Below, one piece after another: positions 28,641 to 40,600 of a DNA stretch of 64,000 nt. Under the pieces are notes generated by a model. That model was not told the origin of the DNA. It saw nothing but the letters and a program-made list of their open reading frames with translations, and did no database searches. Source of the stretch: Chlorops oryzae (taxonomy: Eukaryota > Arthropoda > Insecta > Diptera > Chloropidae); contig CM035808.1 in NCBI GenBank assembly GCA_020466095.1, positions 3,360,690 to 3,424,689 of the forward strand. Reading direction: 5' to 3'. The position numbers and the translations under genes are program-made. Numbering within the stretch: the first letter of the stretch is position 1; every line of letters begins with the position of its first letter.

Positions 28641-31600
28641 ATGGGTACGATTGCGTCTGTTGTTGGAGACGACCAAAGAGTCAACAATTCCACAGAATCT
28701 CCAGAAACAACAGAAACGGAATCAGATACACCAACAACAACAACAATAAGGTAAAGAATAATCCTTTAACTATCAAAGAGTTCAGGTATGCCCATCTCCG
28801 CAACTCCAATTAGGCTGCACGCAAACAGTCGTTCAGTCGTATTATGATTTGGGAAAATCGATGAGCCCATATGAAAATTCTTTGTTTACAACTTATTATT
28901 GATTTATTTGAACTGCGAAATGATACCAGAAGGTAATGGTAGTGTAATGTAATTGCGATAATCGTCATTCGAAAAATAATTTTTGTTATTTATTTTAATA
29001 ATTTCAAAAAAAAAAAAAAAAAAGAGATTGCGGTATTAAAAAATTGGATTCATTTAAATAGAGAGAACTAAGTTGAGAAGTGCATTAAAAATATTTCAAT
29101 TATATTTAAAAAAGAATTTGAAACGAAAGTGCTCCGAGTTAATTGCGCCAGCGTTGAGAAAATCAATATGTTTTGTAATAAGTTTTCGATTATCTTCGTG
29201 AATATTTAACAATTATGTCCTTTCGATAATTCGTCCTTTTGTGGGTAAAACAATTTGACATATTCCGAAAATAATTAAGACAGTTTTCTCTAATCGAAAA
29301 TGTTTTAAACATATTAAGCTTAATTTTTTGAGGTTATCCTTTCAAGGTCATAAGTAGAGCGTGTATTTTTAAGCATTTATAAAATTGAAGCGTACTTTAT
29401 GGGGCAAAAAATTTGTTCAATTTACATAAAGTTAAGATTCAAATCGATTTTTAGCCTATTTAAGACTTTTTCAAAGCTAGGAAATCCCCTTGAAGTTCAA
29501 ATTCGCTACTTATTTCCAAAATGGTGATAAGAAAAAAAATATCCCCCCCACAAAGTATGCTTCAAATTTATAAATGCTTAAAAATACACGCTCTAGTCAT
29601 AAGCGGTGAGTCTATTGTTCACAAAAAAACACATTTTCGGTGTTATATCCTTTATTCTGCATATTAAAATCTTCAAGATATTTTAAAAAAAAAATGGATT
29701 TATTTGTTTCTTAGGGACTCTCTCCAGCTCTATCATATAAAAAAAAAAACACTTCAGAAAATTTCTGATTCTTCTGAAGCATTTTTTTTTTTAAATGAAG
29801 TTTTTCATTTCTGATAGAGCTGGAGAGAGCCCCTTATTATGAAAGCAATTTGTGATTTCTATAGTTTCTTTAATTTGCCATGTGATGCACGACTATCTGT
29901 AAATTAAGATTAAATTGTAAGACGGGCAAATCTCGATCGAACAAAGACTTTTTTTCAAAAGCAACTTCAAAGGCTTATCAAAGTTTATGCACTCTACGAA
30001 CGACACTCGATGTACTTAACATTACAATCAAATTGTATAATATGTGTACTTCTTTCCGGTTGAATGAAAATTGAAATTGATATTGAGTAGAACTGATAAC
30101 CCTTCATTTTCTCCCTTTCTAATGAAAAATTGTTACTAAATGCGAAACCTCTTGAATTTTACAGAAACGAATCTAGGCGTGTTTATAAGACCTTAGTTAG
30201 GGGTTGTCTTCGACGGCCACAGAGAAATCTGAACGTTCCAGCTCATTGTGTTGACTGTGAGGATACAAGAAAATACGTAAAAAATTCGATTGAACTCTTT
30301 CACCATTTCTCAAATCCATCACTGAATCGGCGATGGACCTGCGACGAATGCCAGTGTGAAAATAATTCCGTGACATGGCATTGCGTCATTTGCGATACGG
30401 TTAGTCATCTGGCACCGGTATATAAAGCGACACTATGCAAGCGCCGTCATAGCCAACAGAAAGCGAAAAATGATCAGCTATTTCGATGGATTTAAAAAGC
30501 ACGGCGGCAAATCGCAAAAGGCAATCAGAAAATCAAATTACTTCCGACGCACCCAAAGTCTTACCACTGAGAAGGCATTCTCCTATCGCAGCTGTCATAT
30601 ATGTGCTGTTAACAATCGCAAAGATATTTTCAACTTACCAGAAACTTTTATGCGAAAGTATAAAATAGAAAAAGACGCCGATGGTGAGATCTCCTTTCTT
30701 CTTCTTCTTCTTCTTCTTTTTTGTAATGCTTCAACATCTTCCTTATGATTTCGCTTATGTACCCTTCGCTTTTTCACTGCACGTATGCTGTAAATATGGT
30801 TTTTGCTATACCTATTTATTTTTTTTTTAACAAATTCGAGTCCACTTTTTATATGCTCACTGCTTTTTCGATAGCTAGAAATTGTATTAGAATCACAATA
30901 GTTTTTCAATTGAGGCAATTTCAAGCATTTCGAGAAAAAAAGAGGACTCTAAAACCTCCCAAGCTCAAATTAGAAAGTCACTTCAGTTCAAAATTTTATT
31001 TTTTTCCTGAAATAGAGGAACATTTGAAGTTTGAATCAAAGACTTAAAAGGATCCTCTATTAAATTTTGGTGTTTACTTGCTAAGAACTAAATCTTGGTG
31101 TGTTCTTCAACATATTCTTTCCTGTCTTTATTACTTTTTTTGAAAATCTCTATAATTTTTGAATGTTTTTTCAAAAATTTTAAAATGTATATACCTACAT
31201 ATTTATATATTTTAATTCTATAAAAACGCATATTTGTTATTTATAGAGCTCGGATTTTGAATATTTTGAATTATTTTCAATTTTTTTGAATTTATTGAAT
31301 TTTTTGAATATTTGAATATTTGAATTATTGAATATTTTGAATTTTTTTGCATTGAACTGTGCTTTTTGAATATTTTATTCACTGAAGTAGGCTTTTTTTG
31401 TTAATTTGACAATTCAACATTTTAATAGGCATTCTCAAGCCCAAAATCCAATATTGCGAGAGCCCGATGCGAGAGTGCGCGACGTCACGAAAATGTTTTG
31501 CGTGACGCATTTCAATCTCCAATGAGAGTTTTGCGTCACGCAGATGATAGCATAACTTCGCTTCTAGTAATGCAATATTTGAACCGAGTACCAATCTTAC

Positions 31601-34600
31601 GAGTACCGAGTACTCATAAAAATTATAGATTATCACTTGAGTTTAAGTTTTAATTCAAAGATTTCCAAAATTTTGAAAAAATTTTCAAAATGAACCAAAA
31701 CTGGCGGAATTTTTTAAAAGCTCTTTTTCACGGAACAGTGAACAGTTTTTGTTTTATTAGTTTAAACGAGTACCCAATAGCGAGTACTCAAAAAATAGCT
31801 ACATCATTAATCTGTCAAATTGTCTCGCAACGAGAAATATTCAATTTTTCAAAATTTTTTCGCTACGAGGTCCCGCAGTGCGATAAATTGGAGCTTGAAC
31901 CATATGATTGAATGTATTGAAATTTTTGTGCGTCTCGTCTCGCGCTCTCGCATCGGGCTCTCGCAATGTTGGATTTTGGGCTTAAATCGAACTAATTTGG
32001 AATTTTTGATTGTGAATTTTTTGAATATTTTGAATTTTTTGCATTTTTGTTTAAATATTTTTGAATTTTTTGCATTTTTTGCATTTTTTTAGAATATTTG
32101 TTTGCATTTTTTTTCATTTTTTTACATATTTAAATTCCGAGGCATAGTTATTTATATAGGTAATCGTTAGGGGTCGGAAATGTGGCCTAAAAATGACAAA
32201 AATTGCGTTAAAAACGATGAAAAAAATGCCATTAAAGTGTCCAAATGCCCTTAAGGAATGATCTTGGAGATTTTACAAACGTTTTTTCATTGCTTTCAAA
32301 GCGTTTTTGTCCATTTTTTGGGCATTTTTTCCAAGCCTTACTAATAATTTATTATAATAATTGAATAAATTTTTTTTTTTTTTGCATTTTAAAAATGAAA
32401 TTATTTCAATTTATCACTTTGCTGCACGAAAAATTATTCCAGTTTTAATCATAGCTGTTAAATTGCGATTATGATTAGTAATCAATTAGATTACATTTTA
32501 AAAAATAACTATAATGATTATGTTAATTGACTACGATTACAAGTAATCAAATTATAATCATGATTACTTGGGACTAAAAAAAACTAATCAAAAGAAGATT
32601 AATTTTAGTTATACCAAGTAATCATGACTACAATTTGATTATTTGTAATCGTAATCATGGCATTATTGCGCCAAACAGAAAAGAATCATATTTAATCAAT
32701 TATTTCAACTTTTGAATAAAAGTAATCTAATTTCGAATGGCCACGATTAGTAATCATTATTTAACCACTATGGTTTTAATATAAAAAGTAGCTTTAAGTT
32801 GATCTAAGATCTATGTAGTCGAATGAAAATTTTCATATTCTGCATTTCTAATCGTTCAAATTGATTTAAGTGTTACCAGACACTGTATATAAAGTCCTTG
32901 CTTGCAATCGGAAGATATCCCTCATATATTACTATATATGTCACTCTCATAGATTTTGGGCGGGACATTTCGCGCCAGTTAGAAAGAGATGTTACTCGGC
33001 AGGCAAAAAAAGAGCGAGAGAGAAATACTTTTGGTGAGTACCTATGCGAAAAATGCTCATTTTGGTGGGTACCCAAGACCGTGGTGGGTACACAAGACCG
33101 TGGTGAAAAGAGCCAAAATGGAAACGGCTCCTGAGTGACATATATAGTTATATATGATATCCCTTTTGAGTTTCTATTTGGTAGCTTTATTTATATCCTT
33201 GGTAACACAGCTATTATACTGATTAAAGCTGCATATATAATCAATGGTTTTGATAGCATGTTAGCTGAAATTTTTGTATCTTGATTGGAATTAAATGTGA
33301 AAGCTTCAAATTTTTTGTGCACGCAATTACAATTAATGTTTATCCGATAGCATAAAAAACTTAATGATATTCAATAAAAATTCAATTGACAGCAACGATT
33401 GAGCGAACTACGGTTTCGCGGAGCAATAAGGAAAAGTCACGCAGAAAACCTAGTCCGCCGAATAATGAGGTTAATTGTAACTTCGCTATAACAACGCTTT
33501 CCAAATCGAAGTCCGGAAACATTGTAGATGAACCACAAGATGTGACCCTGCCACGTAGTGGTGTTTTCATATCTGTCAACGATTGGATAAAATCCGATAG
33601 CGATATCATCATCAACGACAGTAGAGCGGAAAAATCAATTGACTCAAATCAAAAACATCTAAAGAATCATACGGATGCAAATAAACGTACGGTTGGCGGC
33701 AAAGCATCGGGATTGGAGAGCGGCGGCGGCGGTCAAAAACAATACGTTCAGCATATATATGAAAATGAGTGCGTTGCCCAAAAGTCAATCAGTGGTACAT
33801 CGAGTGCTCATAATTCATTCGATACTTCCGAGGACTCACAACCTATTTATGCCATAGTCAATAAAAAGAATAAATTAAAACAAAGAAATACAAAGTCTGA
33901 ATCCTTTTCAAATGAGCAACAACCACAATTGACGAGCATTCAACCCAGCACATCAACGCAATTATCATCGTCGAAAAAGATTGAGCCCACAAATACAATG
34001 GACGATAATAATTGTATAAACCATAGCAACAACAACATTAACATTAACAATAGCAATAGCAACAGCAACAACAACCACAACAACAGCAGCAGCAGCAGTA
34101 GTAGCAACAGTAGCAAAAGTGCTTCATATGGTTTAAATGAACGAATTATTGATAATCTAATCCCAACGCATGATACATCCAACAACGATGATAGCTACGA
34201 AACGCAAATTGTCGATATCAAATCGGATAATTTGGAGCAATCGATTTATGCAAAAGTATGGAAAGGACCACGCAAACCAAGTGAATCAAAAATGTACGAC
34301 AGAAAATCCGAATTTATTATCAGCCCGATTCTGAATATTCCCGGGGAAAGAATTCGCTCTTCTCGAGAGTAAACTTCTTTTTTTTTTAATATTTGGGGGA
34401 AGAAATTCGATGGAGAATGGGTATATAACCCATACCCATAACATTCCTTACCCTATCTATTTAAAAATGTAGAATTTTAGTCTCGAGAAAAGTAAATTCC
34501 CGGAAATCCGTTGCCCGGGAATATTCAGAATTAGGCTGTATATATGTAAATATTTTTTTTTTTTATCTTTTCTACACCGAGAGAAAAAGGTAGTTATATT

Positions 34601-37600
34601 AACTGAAAAAGCAGGTTAAAATAACCGAGTTCACCGTTAATTGTTAGCTTATGTGTAGTAGCGGTCAATTCAACAGTACAAACACAGTCAATAAGGATAT
34701 AACTACCTGATGGTTGATATAACTGTCTCACGGTTAAATCAACTGTCATCAGCGACTGGGAAAAAAAATTTATTTTTTGCTTTGACTTTTTTTTATCTTC
34801 TTTATTAATATTTTTTATTTTTTTTATTAAATTATTATATTTTTTCTTTATTTATTTGTTTCTATTTAAATCTTTTTCTCTTTCATCTCTTTAAATTTTC
34901 TCGCCCCGGCCGTGGCTTGAACTGCTGACCTCCACACTTCGCTGGGCGAACGTCTTAACCATTACGCTAAACGAACGAATTTAATTTGTTGGTCAAAATG
35001 CTCACTTGAGCTTATGGTTGCTCAAGTTTTGGGGAACGTGCTTAAGGAATTGTTTCACTCCCAAAATTTTTTGCTTGAAAATGAACCATTAAAAAAAAAA
35101 TTAAATAAATTAAAACCTTAAAAATTTAGGAGAAAATTTTTGTCTTCCAAAACAACTACACTCTGAACAAAAAAAAAAACTGTAATTAAAAAAAAAATTC
35201 AGAAAAATTCCCGCCGAAGCTCACGACTGTCGAGTCACAGTTTGAACAACTGAGCTATCGAAACCTCCGGAGACGGTTGATCAGAATGCGAACTTATACG
35301 TCTAAGTGAACGAAAGCGAATTTGAACATAAAAAGTAACTGTTTTTCAACTGTTCATTTTGACTGCCTTTTTCAGTGCATTTAACGCGGAATACAGTTTA
35401 TTTGACCACTCTTACTTTAACTGTTCTAAGTGTTGATTTAACTGTTGTTATTTCTCTCGGTGTATTATTTTAAGTTTGAATTAACGTATTTAATTTTCAA
35501 AATGAAAGTCTTCAGGTAGCTCAAAATTTGTATTTCAAAGCTCGTAAGCTCTATCAAATAGAATTTAAAATTATTATTTCCAATTCATTGTGGAAAGCTG
35601 CCCGAAGACAATGACACTCGTATGCATAAAGATGAGATCAGACCTTTTCCTCGAGTCTTCGAGCAACCGCTTAGTTTGATATGCAAGAAGAATAATTGAC
35701 CAATTATTTTCAAATTGATTGACTCAAGTCAGAGATCCATGTGATTTTTATGCAAACTTTCCAATAACCCAAACTCTCTTTGGCTTTATGAACTCAAAAT
35801 AAATTAATTAAATTCTTTTTATTAATATATCGGCCGGATTATGTATTCCGACGGATCGAAACCGTTTGAATTTTTCAAATTTTTATGAATGAAAAAGAGT
35901 TTTTTTTACCCGACACACTCTGTGTCGAGGGTATATTGCGTTTGTGTGGTTGTGTGTAACACCCAGAACCAGTCGAGATAGACCATACAAAATGATATAT
36001 AGAAATGATCAGCGTCACCAGGAGATTCGATTTAGCCATGTCCGTCTGTCTGTCTGTCTGTCTGTCCGTCTGTCTGTCTGTTTGTATACAGTTTTCTTAT
36101 CGAAGGAGTTGAGCTATCTTGATGAAATTTGATATGCGTGCTCACGGGGACATGAGTAAGAACAAGTTCGAGAATGGACCCGATCGGACCATTTTTAGGG
36201 GTACCTCCAGTACTAGGGTCTGTTACGAAAATCACAAAAACTGCTCTAAAACCAGAGTTTTTCAAAATATTTTGATGAAATTTGATATTTGAACATGTTT
36301 CAAGGCAAGTAATACGATTTCCAAAAATTTTAAAAGTGGGCGTGGCAGAAGGGCGTTTTTCGAAAATTGTCTCCTACACCCGAACTTCAAATGGGACTTG
36401 AAATTTGGCACCTATGCTGCCTTTGTAGCCATAAACATCATTCCGAAAAATTTCCTTGATCGGTCCATTATTAAGGGTACCTCCAGTACTAGGGTCTGTC
36501 ACAAAAATCCAAAACTGCCCCAAAATCTGACTTTTTCCAAATAATTCAATGAAACTTAGAATTTGCGCGTATATTTAAGCCTCCGATTAGAATTCCAAAA
36601 AAAAAATTGGAAAAGTGGGCGTGTCAAAGGGGCTGTTTTCATAAAGAAATTTAACAAAAGTCGGTATATGGGGCCCGTAATGGCCTTAAATAACTCTTAA
36701 TATGAAAAACTATTTGAACATGTGTGTCTGTGTCGGGTATTATATTGTCAGGCTCGCCTGACTATAACACCCTTACTTGTTTATTTATAAAAACGTGAAA
36801 ATCCGAACCGATACATAATCAGGCCATATATTTTTTTTATCTAATGAACGCTATAGTAATATTTGTTTCTTAATTTTAGTTTTAAAAGTTTTATTATTAT
36901 TTTTTTTTTTTTACTAAAAAAAAATACCGAGATAGGACTTGCTTTGTTGCAAATCTACCATAACAAAGCTCGACTTGTTTCTCATTAAAAATTTATAATA
37001 TGCTTTGTAAAAAAAAATAAAAAATTCTTTTTCAAACAAAACGCTGAGAACTGCCTAATTTCGCTTTTCATTTCATATATCTGTTTAAGTTTTGCTAAAA
37101 TTATATTAACTTCATTATCCACTGGAATGAATGAATTATCTGATGAAAGCGCATTTTGGGAAATTTTTCAGCTCTCATGCCCCGAATGCAACGAATCGTA
37201 TTCCGCTCTCGCGTGCTGACAATAATTCTGTACCGAGCTCTCGGAAAATGTGGACATGTACAAAATGCTCCTATGCCTATAATCGTATTTGGAATGGACA
37301 GTGTGAAATTTGTGAATCAATTCGTTGTCAACCGCCATTGATGGTCCAACCAAATCTCATACCAGAAACAAAGGCTGATATTAATCCTACTCCAGTAATT
37401 GAAACGACAGTAATTGCAACATCTCAAGGTATTTTATTATTATTATCTCTCTAGAATTTTGAATTTTCAAAATTAAGCGCTAATCTCTGGCATTATTTTA
37501 ATCTATTTGTTCCAATCCAATCGATTAAAATCTGAAAAGAATATTTCACTCTTCCATTGACCTTTCAGAAAATAATATTGGTGCACAGTGGACCTGTAAG

Positions 37601-40600
37601 AAATGCACCCTGCTGAATTCAGCGACAGTGAAAGCTTGCATCGTCTGTGGCGGCTCAAAATTGAAAAGCACTTCTTCAATAGATGACATGACACTACGTC
37701 GAGGTGAATTTTGGAGCTGTAGTCACTGCACACTCAAGAATGTTATTTCATCGGGAATTTGCAGTGCATGTAAATCTGTCCGAACGTTGCCCATTGAAAA
37801 TGATAGAAAACAAGAAGGTAAAAAAAAAAAAACAAAAAAAAAAACATTAAGGGGGTCTTCTCATTGAAAACCCGTTTTTTGGACCCTTTTTAAAAAAATT
37901 CTTATTTGAAAACGCAAAGAATAATTGAAAACTTTTTTTATTTATTGTATTACAAAAGGTTCAAAGTAAATAAAAAAAAATTTTTTTTGCCTCGATACGT
38001 GGGCTGTTCAAAAAGTAATGAGACTTCAAAGTTGGTGGTGAAAAAAAAAGGTGTCGTCACGGCGGCCACGATTCCGGGTCTCCGGAGCGTCCGAAATGGA
38101 AAAAAAAAACGGGGTTATAATCAGTATAGATGTAATTCTCGGGTGAACCTCAAGCTTAATTTTGTGATTTTTTTTGACAAAATGGCGGCCATTCAAAAAA
38201 AAATTTCAATTTCGGGTTTTTTTTTTTGTAGTTTAGTGTAAAAAAAAAAATAGTAAAAAATTTTTTAAAATTATGGTCGAGGTTCACCCGAGAATGGTGA
38301 CAATTCTGCGTCGATTCCACTTTGTTTCATGAAAATCGGTTCAGTTGAACTGGAGATATCATGGCCGCCAGTTCGAAAAACGTGGTTTCGAGATAAACGC
38401 GTTTAAAGTTTGAAGCAACGCAAAAATTACTCGTTTTAGCGCAGATCTTGCTCGACAAAGAAGGCTATATCCTCTAAACTATTTCGAATTTCAAAAAATC
38501 CTTTTAGGGGCATATTCACAACTACCCAAGCTATAATTAAATGCAAAAAAAAAAAAAAAGTCGAAAAAAAAAGTTGCTCAATGAGAAGACCCCCCCTTAA
38601 CCATTAAGAATCGTGAATGATTTAATAATAAAAAAAAAAACATCAATTTATATACTTAGTAGTAGTAGCACCACCGGTACGTTCGGCAAGCACAAATCTC
38701 AATCCACACGTGGCAAACGTGAACTTAACTCCGCATGTCGTCTCCAACCAAACACAAACACAGGCACATTCGCATATTTCGAAATCTAGCCTGCAACCAC
38801 CGCCGATGAGACCATCGAGAAGTCCATCGCCACGACCGAATCGAACATCATTGGGAGCGATACCCAAACGTCATAGTACAGGTGCAGTTGGCTTTCAGCA
38901 GGAAACACTATCGACTACATCGTCATCAATTGCAACGAGTTCGACGAACAGCAGCAGCACCAGCAGCAGCAGCAGTAGCAGCAGCAGTACTAATAATAGT
39001 ATAATCATCATCATAGACACAGTACGAGCGGCAGTAGTAATCTAACAAAAATCTGGGTATGTCCAGCTTGTACATACGAAAACTCTGCTGCTGCAGTCGT
39101 CTGTGATATGTGTTCAAGTTCACGTGGCCTAGTGGCCGCCGCCGCTGTTGCAACGCATTCCCATCATAATCATCAGAAAATTAATCATCATGCGTTCGTT
39201 GACATCCGACAAGAGAGTAAGCTAATGGAAAACCTAAGGCAATCCGAGGAGGAGGAGGCATTGAGCAAATGGGAAAATATAATTCAATATTGTCGTGATA
39301 ATAACGAGCTTTTCGTTGATGATTCCTTTCCACCGGCGCCCAAGAGTCTGTATTACAATCCGGCACAAAATATCGCCGATGGTAATCCCGTTGTTCAATG
39401 GCGGCGACCGCACGAAATCAATTGCGATGGAGGCGCATTTCCACCATGGGCTGTTTTTCGAACGCCACTGCCATCGGATATATGTCAGGGTGTGCTTGGA
39501 AACTGCTGGCTTCTAAGTGCTCTAGCCGTATTGGCAGAACGTGAAGATTTGGTTAAAGAAGTTCTGGTAACAAAACAGATTTGCGGACAAGGCGCCTATC
39601 AGGTGCGTCTATGCAAAGATGGGAAATGGACGACAGTTTTGGTTGATGATCTTCTGCCGTGCGATAAGCGTGGTCATCTTGTCTACTCGCAGGCGAAGCG
39701 AAAGCAACTTTGGGTACCAATTATTGAGAAAGCGGTAGCTAAAATTCATGGCTGCTATGAGGCGCTTGTATCGGGACGTGCCATCGAGGGTCTAGCTACA
39801 CTAACTGGCGCACCGTGTGAAAGTATTCCATTGCAAGCAAGCTCGCTACCAATGCCGAGCGAAGATGAATTAGATAAGGATTTGATTTGGGCTCAGTTGC
39901 TAAGTTCGCGTTGCGTTCGTTTCTTGATGGGTGCGAGTTGTGGCGGCGGTAATATGAAGGTCGACGATGATGAATACCAACGGAAGGGACTACGTCCACG
40001 GCATGCATACTCGGTTCTGGATGTGCGCGATATACAGGGTCATCGTTTGCTTAAATTACGTAATCCATGGGGTCACTATTCGTGGCGTGGTGACTGGTCC
40101 GACGAATCGGATTTGTGGACGGAAGAATTGCGTGAAATTTTAATGCCGCATGGAGCTTCGGAGGGGGTATTTTGGATTTCATTCGAAGATGTTCTCAACT
40201 ATTTCGATTGTATTGATATTTGCAAAGTCCGTTCGGGATGGAATGAAGTTCGTTTGCAAGTAGGAATGATCGAAAAAACAAGCTCACCCAGAGGGATTTC
40301 ATAATACATTTTGATTCGATCTATTTTCAGGGTACACTACAGCCGTTGTGCTCTCTTTCATGCGTACTTCTTACGGTACTGGAGGCGACTGAAGCCGAGT
40401 TTACACTCTTTCAAGAGGGCCAAAGAAACTCTGAAAAATCTCAGCGCTCTCAGTTGGACTTGTGTGTGGTAATTTTTCGAACGCGCTCTCCAGCTTCGCC
40501 AGAAATTGGAAGGCTTGTTGAGCATAGCAAACGGCAGGTAATGAATCCATAAATCGCAATCAGAATCCAATGACCTAAGATGTATACATATATTAAATTG

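Larger units (their letters stand above)
28751..30164. other. sol intron 1
   Basis: Non-coding intron of about 1.4 kb, AT-rich. It contains a family A-related MITE and a short perfect hairpin (both listed); nothing else recognised. Confidence 0.5.
34575..35462. mobile_element. 888-bp TA-flanked inverted-repeat element with tRNA-like segments
   Basis: Ends CACCGAGAGAAA and TTTCTCTCGGTG are perfect 12-bp inverted repeats flanked by TA on both sides (34573-34574, 35463-35464). Sub-terminal GTTATATTAACTG, GTTGATATAACTG and GTTGATTTAACTG words recur. Two tRNA-like stretches lie inside on the minus strand (34906-34982, 35214-35283). No transposase frame seen. Confidence 0.75.

Noticed and set aside
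33940..34185. Leucine-rich minus-strand frame
   Set aside because: Antisense of the Asn/Ser-rich codons of sol exon 3; the poly-Leu comes from the reverse complement of AAC/AGC runs.
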